Shown here piece by piece: positions 47,614 through 58,405 of a DNA stretch of 64,000 bases. The notes under the pieces are model-generated. The model made no database searches. It was not told the DNA's origin and saw only the letters and a list, made by a program, of their open reading frames with translations. Source of the stretch: Selaginella tamariscina. Lineage: Eukaryota > Streptophyta > Lycopodiopsida > Selaginellales > Selaginellaceae. The stretch lies in NCBI GenBank assembly GCA_003024785.1, contig PUQB01000176.1, positions 310,001-374,000 on the forward strand, written 5' to 3'. The stretch's first letter is position 1. Each line of letters starts with the position of its first letter. A program made the position numbers and the translations under genes.

Positions 47614-48884
47614 TGTCATAATTTTTACTATGACCTTTACTTTTACTTTGGAGTTAATTTTTACATAACAAATTATGTTGACAAGCCGTAAGTATAGAAG
47701 AAACATGCATGTTTAATGCACTTGGGTATCTAATGATGATCCAATTGAGTGTCATTAGGTATTGTAAGAAACTCTAGACAAAACTAGGACTTCCATTCAA
47801 AAAACTCTCTCTTTGTTTTAACATTTCAATTGGTGAGTTTGACATGTCAAATATGACTAAAAACACCCTAGGGTTGCCCTAAATCCCTCAAGTTAGAGCT
47901 TAGGAGTGGATGGGTTGTTAGGTTAAACTCATTAAATACATTCCCATTTGGAATGAGATTCCGTGCTAGCTCACTTTATAAAACATAAAAAAGGGGAGAC
48001 TCTATCATATATATTAAGTAGGATATGTAGTGAGAGTTCATGGATTCATAATAAAACTTGTTATTTTTACTAGTGCAAGCTCTAGTTTGTGTTGTTAAGG
48101 CACAACCCTATGTTATCCCACCTTAACTTTTAAACAATAGAGGTACATCCTATCTTCGGGATAGTCTATCCTTAACATTAACGAATCCGTGTTTAGGAGG
48201 TCTTGTCGAATGCACGTTCCAAGAGTCAAAGGTAGAAGCATGTCTTTAATAGCATTCACAACTAAGCAAGACATATTTGTGTCTTTGTCCAGTTATGGGT
48301 GTAGAATTTTGGCTAATAAGTTCTCTTTACCAAGTTCTTGAGGGTTCACATAAGGGTTCTAGAGTTGGCATTTGTGAGCCACGTTTGTGGCACCAAGTGT
48401 AACTCTTGAATATGCCCACACTTTAGGAAACAGTGTCATGTGACACTAGGCTAGATGGCACATGATACAATACAATGCTTGAGGCACGCCCTTTGGGGTT
48501 GTCTCATGTGTTTAACGCCGAGAGGTTGGATACTCTAGCAAACATGCATATTTGTGCTCGCATCAGGGTGTTAAGCCTTAGGCATCGGCTCAAAGGAGGT
48601 TAGGTCTTGTAACTAAGTTTGCTATTGGCACACTTGGCTAGGGGGTATTTTCTTTGGGATATAAGGGTTGAACAACCTAAGCTTATTAGTAGGAGCCCTT
48701 TCGTGAGGCACTTGCGAGGTCGTGTGCTTAGGGTTATTTACATATAACATTAGGGAGTTTACTTAGCAGAACACTTGTGTCTGCCTATGACACACACTCA
48801 TATTCTCATTAGGTACTAGCCCTAGGTCTAGGATATGACTTGGCATCAAAACCCTTAGGGGTTAGTCATGGGTCAAGGTACCCC
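47614..48884 (-). mobile_element. solo-LTR-like unit, copy 4, reverse orientation, truncated
   Basis: Opens TGTCATAATTTTTACTATGAC and follows the reverse complement of copies 1 and 2 as far as GTCAAGGTACCCCT. There it is cut off, and an AATAAT-rich joint leads into the LTR of element B. About the last 430 bp of the family consensus are missing. Confidence 0.7.
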
Positions 48885-51800
48885 TAATAATAATAAATAA
48901 TAAGACATACTAAGAGAGGTGTGAATACCAAATATGATTCGATTAGGTCTGACTCGTACAAGGTATTTATACTAAGTGTCTGTGCCAAGATTAGCGCTCT
49001 TGGTGCCAGATAAATCATGTTGCCCAGATTACCCAGGGCCCGGATTAGCCAGTGCCTAGATTAGTGTGCTTGAATCCTAGTGCCACATGGCACCTCCATG
49101 GTAGAGTATACGTGGCATATTATGTAGTATATACTATGGAACCTTACATCATCCCCCTCTCAAGATGTGATATCTGCCTATCAAGGTTGTCCTCCTTCCT
49201 TGATGAGTGTCCGTTGGTGGAACGGTAATAGCCGACACACATGAGCAACATGTTGTGACTCCCGAACACCAGCACACTGCTTTAAGCGATACACTTGCGT
49301 CCCCAACTATTCTTCAACACTCCAAGGCCCAACCCATCGCGGTTGAAGCTCTGCTGTGTGTGTTTGATCCCTTAGCCTTGGAAACTTAAAGAACCAAATC
49401 CTCCCACTTGGTATTGAGGTGGCGTTCAATGTCATTGATTGTAAGTTCGACGCTGATACTCTTGTGCCCGGGCTAACTGTTCTCACCTTGAGCATACAAT
49501 AGAGAAAGGACTTGGTTCAAATGTTCCAACCACATACGCCCATCCATATATTGTGCCTCGTGAGGAGTGAAGCCAACTGTTGGCGGCAACACAGGTTCAC
49601 AACCATACAAAGCTTTGAATGGGGAGTTCCCTATTGACTTGTGAGGGGCTGAAACATAAGCGAACTGGAGATATGGAAGCCACATATCCCAATTCGTATG
49701 GTCAGGGCTCACATACTTGGCAAGCATGACTTTGAAAGTTCTGTTCAACCGCTCCACCAAACCATCAGTCTTAGGATGATATGCTGAGGTAAACAATTGT
49801 CGGATCTACAATTGTCGCATCAACAAAGCTACTACTTCCACTACTGAGCCCAGTCCTTAATCCGATAAAATTCATTCGGGGCAACCATGCCTCAACACCA
49901 CTTGAGCTAACAGGAACTTGATGATGTTGCTTAGCAAAGCACACACTTCTACCCACCGAGTCAAGTAATTAGAGCACACAATGATGTATCGATTATCAAA
50001 TTGCGACACAGGAAATGATCCCATGATGTCATAAGCTACCAGCTCAAAGGGGCAAGAAACTCGAATTGGCTCCAGGGTTGCAACAGGAGGAAGTGTGGAC
50101 ACGTTATGCTATTGACACTCCGGACATGTATGAATGTACTCATGCAGGTCATGCTGCAATCGGGGCCAATACAAGTGCTGCCGAATCCTCTCAAGGCATC
50201 ATTAGAATCTCATGTGTCTGGACATCGGGTTGTCATGAAAGAACTACAACAAGGAGTTAATGTAAATTGGTGGTGCCACCACACAACACTCAAAACCGTT
50301 CCAACAAACACAACATGTCATCCATTAGTCTAAAAGATCGTGCATATGTATGAAAGTTAAGATCCTCATAGGGTACCTCATTGCTCAAGACCTCACGCAA
50401 CCTCTTGATCCATGGCTCCATCTTTTGGGCCTCCACAATTTCTTCCCACCTCAGAAGGAGGGTGTCCGGCAACAATGCTACAAGGGCTGCCATTGCCACA
50501 TGAGCTCGAGATAACGCATCCACGTCTGCCATGCTAGATCCTGGGCGATGAATAACCCGAAAACGATACCCTTGTAAAATTAACGCCCAACGTGCAAGTC
50601 GTCCCGTCACATTCCTCCTCTTCATGATTGAGTTGACTGTAGCATGATCGGTTTCCAACGATGTGTTGGAGCCATGTAGATACGCATGGAACTTTTGAAA
50701 GGCCCATACGATTGTTAGACATTCTTTGTTTTGTGGTGGAATAATTTTTCTCTGCATCACTAAAGTTCTGACTTGCATAAGCGATTGGGTATCACTAACC
50801 ATTGGGAGTCTCCTACAATAGATCTACCCTCAACCTAACATATGAAGCATCGGTCCGAAGAATAAAGGATTTGGATACCACAACAAAGGTGGAGATCCAG
50901 TAGTGCCTTAACATCCTCGAACGCCTTCTGACACTTCCTAGACCACAGGAACTGAGCTCCTTGTTTTAACAATATTTGCAATGGGGCTGTCAGATCTGAG
51001 AACCACAAAACAAACCTCACTAGGTATGTCACCTTCCCCAAGAAACACTGTAACTCCGTCACTAACTTAGGAGCCAAAAATTCTTGTACAGCTAAGGTCT
51101 TCTTGGGATCTAACTTCACACGCTCTGCCGTGATGATGAATCTTAAGTACTTCAAGGAGGTACATCCAAACTTGCACTTCTGCTCTTTCAACTTCAGCCT
51201 GTATTGCACCAATCGCTCTAGGACCCGTTCTAACTGCTGAAGGTGCTCCTCCCTGGTCGTCGGGGACTCCGCAGGCCAGATGTGGTGCTTCTCAGGAAGC
51301 TGCAGTGGTCGCCAGGACATTGTTAAGAGCGTCCAACTCCGGGGTCCGAACCAGCAAGTCGGGCCTTACCTCAAGAATAATGGAAGGTATTGGATGGCCT
51401 CTACCCGGACGTTGCGAGGGCCCGTGTACAAGTAGGGGAAGTTCTATTGCAGGGACTTGGCAGAGAGTGTTGATGGGCCCCAGAGTAGGGCAAGCGGGGA
51501 ACGCCTACTTGTAAGGTGAATAGAAGGAAAATGGATATATATTGTCTGTCCGAGAACAACCTATCTCCGATAGAGGAGCATGATATAAGACGCAGACTTG
51601 ACTCCTAAAGACCCCGACCCACTACCCGCCTTCCAGCTTATATAGTGGGTTACCTACCGCTAGACCCTAGGTACAGGTGGCCTTCCCACTAGTCTGCCGC
51701 CTGGTGGCAGAGTCCTGCCTATCACATTTATGCACCTCCCTCACACGTGATGTCCTTCGTACCCTGGGTAGTTGGTCCGGACGATCGGATCTACACCTGG

Positions 51801-52180
51801 TTATGCCGCCGCCTAACATCGGTCACTATTAGTTCATACCTGAAGTACCTCCCTTATCCGGTGCTTCGTCCCGTCGCTCGTCCGCGCTGGTTGGTGTCCC
51901 CACCGGCTGGCCGTGTGACGGTGTCGGGCCACCGTCAACCACTCCCACATAACAGAGTGAATCAGAAGGTCGTCAGTATATGCACATGCAAATTCTTCAA
52001 AGCCCTTCAGTAGCTCATCCATTATTCGTTGGAAGGTTGTTAGGGCCCCGACCAACCCAAATGGCATAACCATAAATTCATACAAGCCGGATGGTGTTTG
52101 AAATGCTGTCTTTGCTGCATCTTTAGGAGTCATAAGGATCTGCCAATAGCCGGAAGCTATATCAAGTATAGTGAAGTCTC
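48885..52180 (-). mobile_element. Ty3/gypsy element B (fossil), truncated, related to element A
   Basis: Minus-strand order: RT, RNase H, integrase, polypurine tract (49149-49164) and 3' LTR (about 48885-49148, with TATAAATAC). The LTR starts TGTAAGG after GAGGGGGATGA, the same joint as in element A, and the RT and integrase are of the same type, so A and B are relatives. The 5' half with gag, protease and 5' LTR is absent; similarity stops near 52180 inside the RT. Broken, and interrupted by the unit at 51254-51941. Confidence 0.85.
51254..51941. mobile_element. 688-bp solo-LTR-like insertion with CTCCC target duplication
   Basis: Inserted in the RT of element B. The ends read TGGTCGTCGG and CCGTCAACCA (inverted TGGT...ACCA, TG...CA). 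CTCCC stands on both sides (51249-51253 and 51942-51946). It has a GC-rich, non-coding interior. Typical of a solo LTR or a small TRIM-type element; unrelated in sequence to the 1.7-kb family. Confidence 0.75.
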
Positions 52181-53966
52181 ATAAGCAGTGTCGCTGGATG
52201 GGCATTAAGAAGCTGTACGCGATGTCAAAGGCGAAGATTTCAAACATGCTGCGACTCCGATACTTGAACAAGCTCACTCGTCTCGAATCCAAGGCAGAAC
52301 AACAACACTTGGGCTACCAGGCATGCAGGACAAAGAGTGGATTAAGTGGTTCACCTTGGACTTATATTGGAAGGCTGTGCGTGAGGAAGCCATTCAGATC
52401 CTTAAGGGGTTGCAAGAGGATGGTGAAGAAGTTGGAACGGATGTTGACTTCATGAGCTGGTTTGACGAGATGCAAACTCGGAGCAAGTGCCTGGTCTTTC
52501 AGCCCTTCCATGATTGCATACGGTTCACTTATTCGATGGAGCTGAATGAGTTTCTGGAGCGTGAGGAGTCTGCGTGTCGGATGATATGGAGGTAAGCTTT
52601 CATTCCAACATTGCTACTGACTAACTTTGTGTTACAGGTTTATACTGGCAAAGAAAATGGCACCGTCTCAAACGATGAAGCTGTGGACAGATCATACAAG
52701 CGAGCCTCACATGTGGTCGAAGAGCAGAGGAGCTCTAACACCATTCGAACGGGAGCATGTTCCATTTTGGCTCGACTGTCGTTGCAACAGCCACCAGCTT
52801 GGGAGAGCTCACTGTTCGACGTGCATGGCAATGATCTTCCAGCGATTATTTGGGAGCCGGACAAAGTAAAGGCTATCAAGAAGAGCAAGATGAAGAAGAC
52901 GGTGCGGAAGACAACTACACCTGCAAAGGGATCGGGAGCGGGACCAAGCTCTTCTACAGCACCTCCGCTGGCAATCGACTTTACAATTAATGAGGTGCAG
53001 CCACTTGTAGCTAGTTTGGACATCAAGGACGACCTGATGACCTTCATCCCAACATTGGCTGCATCCCGTGGATCCTACGACCTGGTTGTGTGCGATATGG
53101 AGGAGATGAGCAAGTCTTTCTTCGAGCCGGGTGCTTCCCAAACAGAGGTGTACACCAAGCTCTGACAACAGGTTGACAAACTACATACGGTTGAGTCACA
53201 AATGGTGTTCTAGGAAGTGGTAGGTGAATACGGCTTCAACCTCATATCTTCAACTTGCCCAATGAGCTTGTATATGGAGGTGCTAGCATCAACAAGGACA
53301 TTGTGTAGCTAGATCCGGTGAAGTTTGAGGAGGCCTTGCAGTTCAGTGGAATGCACTTGGCAGCGAGTGGTTTCATGGTCGTCTTCGCGAGTTCTCCTTC
53401 TGTTTCGGTGGTGATTCAGGTGGCTACGGTAATCAACTTGGAGGTTGCAGGGACTTACAGCGTCTACCGTGCACGAGGCTGGGATACGACAAAATTAAGG
53501 TAAGCTAGCAAGCTAGCTATTCAAGTTCAAGTTTAACTTGGTCTATGTGTCAGGATAACTTGTTGGTTCTCTTGGTGCTGCAAAGCTCTAAAAAGAAGTC
53601 AAAGAGGCCAAACCCTTCTGGCGTTAACGAACACGATCCTCGTCGATACCGTCGACCGTTTTTAGGAGGCTTGGTAAGGAAGTACTTTACTTTGTTTATC
53701 CTAATGGAAGTTTGTGTAGGATGATGATTCAACCAAAGAGTGTTCAACTCATGCAGCTTTTGATCGAGCATCTCAGTAGACCTGGCGACCTAGTCTGGGA
53801 TATTGGGTCCAGAACCGGATCATCGTTATTAGCTACCGTCGAGCTCGGAAGGAATATTATAGGAACGAGAAGAGTTTCAAACTCTCTAGGTTGGCAACAA
53901 ACAAGCTTGCAGAGAACATTAGACCAGAGGAAATACCTACTCAGACACCTCCACGTCCAAGCCTAG
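52181..53966 (+). pseudogene. decayed N4/N6 DNA-methyltransferase-like gene with very short introns
   Basis: A plus-strand gene remnant with consensus introns of 46 nt (52592-52637), 54 nt (53500-53553) and 46 nt (53674-53719). Protein-like pieces in order: WIKWFTLDLYWKAVREEAIQ (52335-52591); MWSKSRGALTPFEREHV and LFDVHGNDLPAIIWEPDK (52700-52870); a lysine/threonine-rich linker; IKDDLMTFIPTLAASRGSYD (near 53020); and LVVCDMEEM, where a beta-class motif IV (D/S-PP-Y/W) would be expected but is not intact. Near the end, QLMQLLIEHLSRPGDLVWDIG with RTGSSLLATVELGRNIIG has the layout of the C-terminal motif I (FxGxGST) block of N4-cytosine/N6-adenine DNA methyltransferases. Several frame breaks show it is dead or badly assembled. 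Its left end abuts truncated element B. Family assignment is by pattern only. Confidence 0.5.
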
Positions 53967-54128
53967 CTGGTGGTTCGAGAACTACAGCTTTACTTAAGAT
54001 GAAGAAGAAACTTTAGCTAATGTGTATTGAGTAATAAATTAAGCTAATATAAAAAAGAATAAGGTAGAAATACAACAGTTTACTAAAAAAAAATTTTTGC
54101 CGGCTGAGGCTAATACTGCAAACCAGAA

Positions 54129-54158
54129 AGAATATTCTAGAATATTCTAGAATATTCG
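54129..54158. promoter_or_regulatory. perfect six-module heat shock element array
   Basis: Six contiguous 5-bp modules alternate as aGAAt and aTTCt without a mismatch, the ideal nGAAn/nTTCn pattern for heat shock factor trimers. It starts 41 bp and ends 12 bp before the ATG of the TM9SF fragment. As it is also three 10-bp direct repeats, simple-repeat expansion is an alternative origin. Confidence 0.6.
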
Positions 54159-54169
54159 AGCCCAAGCAA

Positions 54170-54584
54170 ATGGCGACACTCGTAAGGACAAACAAGATAC
54201 CCCGACAGATACCAGAACAAATATGGTATATGCGACTGCTGTTCTCAATTCTGATAGGCGGCATCCTCCCATTTGGTGCAGTGTTCATCGAGCTCTTCTT
54301 CATCCTCACTTCCATCTGGCTACAGCAATTCTACTACATATTCGCCTTTCTGTTCAGCGTGTTGATGATTCTCATCGTTACGTGCGCGGAGACCACCATC
54401 GTGCTACTTCCAGCTGTGCAGCGAGGATTACAACTGGTGGTGGCCGTATTTTACCTCTGGCTCCTCGGCTTTCTCTATGCCACCTTCCACTTGGAGATTA
54501 GCAAGCTCACCTCGGGGATTCTCTACTTTGGCTACATGGGGATTATCTCCTATTGCTTCTCCACCATCCTACGTGCAGTACCAC
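54170..54584 (+). pseudogene. TM9SF/nonaspanin (EMP70) C-terminal fragment
   Basis: Encodes TNKIPRQIPEQ, ILIGGILPFGAVFIELFF, TSIWLQQFYYIF and LEISKLTSGILYFGYM, the strongly conserved C-terminal membrane region of plant transmembrane-9 proteins, which work in Golgi/endosome membranes. Full proteins have about 600-660 residues; here only the last four to five membrane helices appear. Around 54400-54470 the family sequence CYFQLCSEDYNWWW is present in another frame (about 4 bases are missing before it and the frame shifts back later). The fragment begins with an ATG that is not the family start and ends at a GTATGT donor-like site with no matching final exon. It looks like a partial gene copy carried here by duplication or capture. 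Confidence 0.8.
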
Positions 54585-54589
54585 GTATG

Positions 54590-54716
54590 TGTGTAAATGT
54601 ATATGCGTCTATTTACATAAAAGTGTGTATATGTGAGAGAAGTGTACATAGATGCATATCATCTTTATATATATGAGTATACAATATACGTGAGTGGAGA
54701 CATACACACCTGTGTG

Positions 54717-54747
<31 letters not shown>

Positions 54748-57035
54748 CTACTTTCATAAAAGTGTTGAATTGGTATATGCTCATATATCTCACAAATTTG
54801 GACAGTATGAATAAAAGTCGCATCAATTCTTATGCCTGGGGCTACAAGACAAATTTAAATAAATTTTCCTAGTATATTTTGCGACCTCGGTAGATTGGAG
54901 GATATATATTTAATTGTGCCATATTTTAGTGCTAAATTCAGCAACGATCGGAAGACATTAATCTAGTACATATCCCAAGTACTATCAAAAGAGTACGTAT
55001 GATTACTATCGGTGGGTTTAATTATTTATAATAATTTATTAATTAATAAATTTTTAACTTAAAAAACTTAATTGTTATTAACAAAGTTATTTATAAATTA
55101 GGTTCTTAACTTAATTATTATCTTTAACATAATAAGTTATTGAATCATTAACCTAGTTATTATTATTAACATGATAAATTTATTTTAAACTCCTAATGCA
55201 TGAGTTTAATTATTTAACGACTCTTATTTCAATTGTTATCTTTAACTTTAATGATTTTATTTTTAAATTAAATCTTTAACTTAGTTATTAATCTTAATAT
55301 AATAAATTTATTTTTAATTTAATAAATTTATTCTTCCTTAATTAAGTTATTATCCTTAATTTTTTATGCATGGACTTAATTATTGAATGACTCTGAACCG
55401 AATTATTATTTTTAATATATTCTTAAGTTAGATCCTTAATCTTATAAATTTATTCTATGTTTAATAATTCTTAACTTTGTTACGATGAGTTTCCTAGATA
55501 TTTAACCCATGTCCTTAACTTAGTGAATTTATTTCTTTCTTAATTTAATTATTATTCTTAATTTAGTAAATTTATTTTTAATATAATTATTATTTTTAAT
55601 TTAATAAGTTTATTCTTAAATATCCATGTTATGTAGGTTTAAGATTTAAGATGATAATTCATAAATCATGTATGACTCATGTCCAATCCAACAATCTCAA
55701 TATTATTACATGGATTTTAAGATTGTTCATGACACATACACTAAATCAAATTATATAAAATTAAAAACTATAATAACGGTTAGTAATGTTATGATAAGTT
55801 GATAAAGTCTTGGGTTTTGTTATATGTCTTAGGTAACATTAGCATCTATTTTTCATTCATTGTAAAAATGTAATAAGATCGTGAGATTTTAACATTGAAT
55901 CTATTTTTATAATTAAAAGAATAAAAAGGATTATATAAACCCTCATTTCAGGTTCATATGTTAAATTAAAGAATGTACAATTTTAAAACAATTATAATTA
56001 CTAATTAGTAATGAAAAACATTGGCATTCGCTTAATCCTTATGTCTCGTGTAAGTTTGGCGTGCAATGTATGTTTTATGAGTGTGCCATCAGAGGTGCTC
56101 ACGCTCCTCATTGTGGAGGCCACTTTAAGAAGATTAGTCACCGTGACTTTTCTTTACCTTAAGAATAAAAAACACACACTGCTTATTCATAAGCAAGTTA
56201 AAGACTCGTATGTGAGTTTACGTATTAAGGATAAATCATAATAGGTAAATGTTTAACAAAAGGCCTTATGATTTGGATTGTGTGTGTAAGGTTATGTTCA
56301 AAACAGACTACCTCCTTCTTTAGATAATAGAAGTAGATCCCTTTACTTTTGATGAAAAAATAATTTACAAAATGACTTCAACAATACAATTATGTTGGGC
56401 ACACCGAAAGTTGATTTGGATGGGTCCACATCCAAAGACTGAAGCAGTTTGAAACCTGATGCTACATCGTAAGCAATGCAGATGGTAGCTACAGAGCTTA
56501 TTCAGTTGCCCAAGGCTTTTAAAAGTAACTCTGAATAAACATTCTCACCAATGGATAAGACAACCAATATCCGTGCTCTCTTTGCATGCTCACTCCTAAA
56601 TGGTGAGTTTCTCACCACAATTTGAAGTTGATGAGTTTGTGTGTAAATTATATTGTTTTTCTACAAAAAGGGACTGGACTGTGAAAACGTTGAACGTCGA
56701 TGGCAACGTGATGGTTAGCCGCTTCTTGCTGAACCATAAAACCGGAGCTCTAGATTCTAGACATCGTGCCCAGTCTGCATCACTATAGGCCTATAGAAGC
56801 TTTGAAGTTCCATCTAATGCTCTAATAGAACACGTCTGCATTCGAATAACGAATGTTTGTACACCTTCCAAGGAGCTTTGAGGAGTAATATCGATACACG
56901 CAGGAAACTTGTGTAGGACCAGTCAGTTCTTTCTCATTTTTGGAACTCCCTCAACAATTCCTAATGGGCTGTTGTTTTGAATGTAATTGATGATAAAATT
57001 TAAAGTACATAGCTTATTGTGAAAACATGACATCC
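54590..57035. other. AT-rich intergenic DNA
   Basis: No gene is recognised. A TA microsatellite lies near 54730-54748. The stretch 55020-55640 is a loose array of TTAACTTA-ATTATTATTCTTAATATAATAAATTTATT-like words. Short open stretches at 56011-56241 and 56600-56788 match no family I know. Confidence 0.45.
55020..55640. repeat. degenerate AT-rich tandem-like array
   Basis: Irregular 45-70-bp periods built on ATTATTATTCTTAA, AATAAATTTATT and TTAACTTA recur about ten times. The unit is poorly defined. Confidence 0.4.
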
Positions 57036-58193
57036 CTAGGCAGCAACGAGACGGACAGGAGGAGTCAAATAGGTAGAACTCTCTTCTTTGATTAACTTGT
57101 TGTACACAACGTTGTTGAACTGCTCAGTGTAGTGGATGCCGTCCCAGCTGATGTATTGCGTGTCGTCTTGGCATGCCATGTGTTTAGCACAACCACAGCT
57201 GAACATTGTGGATACTCCTCCCAAGCTGCTTGCCTCACAATTGAATTCTTTCCCAGCGCCCTGTGAAGCTCCACAGCATGCTGCCAGGGCCACGCTGGCG
57301 TTGAACTGGTAATCGCCTAGACTCCGCATGACATCCATATTGGCCTTATATAAGTCTGCATAGATCACCGTGCTGCCTGGGAGTGAGCTGCGGAGCTCCT
57401 CCACGGTCGCATTCAGCTGAGCGTTGAACTCCTTGGCAACACGGTTGTAGCCCTCGACACAGCCAAACGAGTCTCTCTCCGTCTGGTTGTGAGTGAGTGA
57501 TTTGGTGAGATACAAGGGCTGACAGCCCAGAGCAGGCTGGTTGATGAACATGAACTTCCTTGCACCTCCCTCTCCATACAGCAACGCAGTCACGTTGAAC
57601 ATGATCCCCATGATATCGGGGATGACACTCTCCGTCATCATCTGCAGCGTGGCATTGACCACGAAGAGGTTGTACAGTATATCTCCTCCCCCTATGTGAA
57701 CGATGAACAAGGCATCGGAGAAGGAGTGGGGCGTGGGCATGAGCTTGTTCTTGCTGCTGTTGGCTAGGCTCTGAAACTTGAGAAACTCAGATGCTTGGAC
57801 CTGGTAGCAGAATGGACTGTGCACTTGGTTACCGGTGTCTGCTGTTGCTCCTCCATATGCAAAGTTGGCACCCCTTGTAAAATTGGAACCCAGCGTCACA
57901 CTGCGGAGGTAAGGAGACAGCAAGTGGAAACGGAGATGGTCGTGGACTATAAAGTCAATCAGCAGCTTCCCGTTGCAGAATCTGCCACACGAGTGACCGT
58001 CGTCCATGTAGAAATCCCGGCCATACGGGCAGTGCTGAGATGGAATATTACCGCTGGCCTTGAAACTGGGAAAAGCAGCGTCCAAATTTCCAGTGTCAGA
58101 GTGAGAATCACCAAAGCTGTATACCGACGACACCTCCATGCTTTTCGCAACACAAAACAAGCACAAGACCAACACAAGCCTAGTCGTTGTCAT
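57036..58193 (-). CDS. GDSL esterase/lipase (SGNH hydrolase), secreted
   Basis: A single exon of 385 residues, usual for plant GDSL proteins. Residues 1-18 form a signal peptide (RLVLVLCLFCVA core). Block I, FGDSHSDTGN at 27-36, holds the nucleophile Ser30. Block II is GANFAYGGATA with its glycine. Block V, WDGIHYTE near residue 355, holds the catalytic Asp and His. Block III reads IGGGDILYN, where the family has G-x-N-D, so the Asn that helps form the oxyanion hole appears replaced by Gly. Several N-glycosylation sites (NFT, NAT, NVT, NQT) and many cysteines fit an extracellular enzyme acting on esters of lipids or cell-wall acyl groups; the substrate is unknown. Start chosen at the first ATG, directly before the signal peptide. 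It is convergent with nothing and lies about 210 bp from the end of TRAPPC8 on the same strand. Confidence 0.93.
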   Translation of the reverse strand: MTTTRLVLVLCLFCVAKSMEVSSVYSFGDSHSDTGNLDAAFPSFKASGNIPSQHCPYGRDFYMDDGHSCGRFCNGKLLIDFIVHDHLRFHLLSPYLRSVTLGSNFTRGANFAYGGATADTGNQVHSPFCYQVQASEFLKFQSLANSSKNKLMPTPHSFSDALFIVHIGGGDILYNLFVVNATLQMMTESVIPDIMGIMFNVTALLYGEGGARKFMFINQPALGCQPLYLTKSLTHNQTERDSFGCVEGYNRVAKEFNAQLNATVEELRSSLPGSTVIYADLYKANMDVMRSLGDYQFNASVALAACCGASQGAGKEFNCEASSLGGVSTMFSCGCAKHMACQDDTQYISWDGIHYTEQFNNVVYNKLIKEESSTYLTPPVRLVAA

Positions 58194-58234
58194 TGCTCAC
58201 AAAACTCGATGTTCACTTAGTTCACTAGCAAGCA

Positions 58235-58242
58235 TTTTATAT
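58235..58242 (-). promoter_or_regulatory. TATA box of the GDSL esterase gene
   Basis: On the minus strand ATATAAAA, about 42 bp before the start codon. The gap between this gene and the end of TRAPPC8 is only about 210 bp, so the promoter must be short or overlap the TRAPPC8 3' end. Confidence 0.5.
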
Positions 58243-58405
58243 TGTATTTACAGGCCTCATTTAGCAATTACAGATATATATATATTTGTGCTAGATTAGA
58301 GCGGGATCGCCCAAACGGGAGCTTTTATTTGTTTTTGCTTAATCACTTCATTAACACATATAACAATTATTGCCATATCTTGTAAGTGCTCGAAGTATTT
58401 ATTTA

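Noticed and set aside
54223-54501. Second open frame over the TM9SF fragment as a separate small gene
   Set aside because: It matches no family as a whole; the piece of it that looks conserved belongs to the TM9SF sequence.
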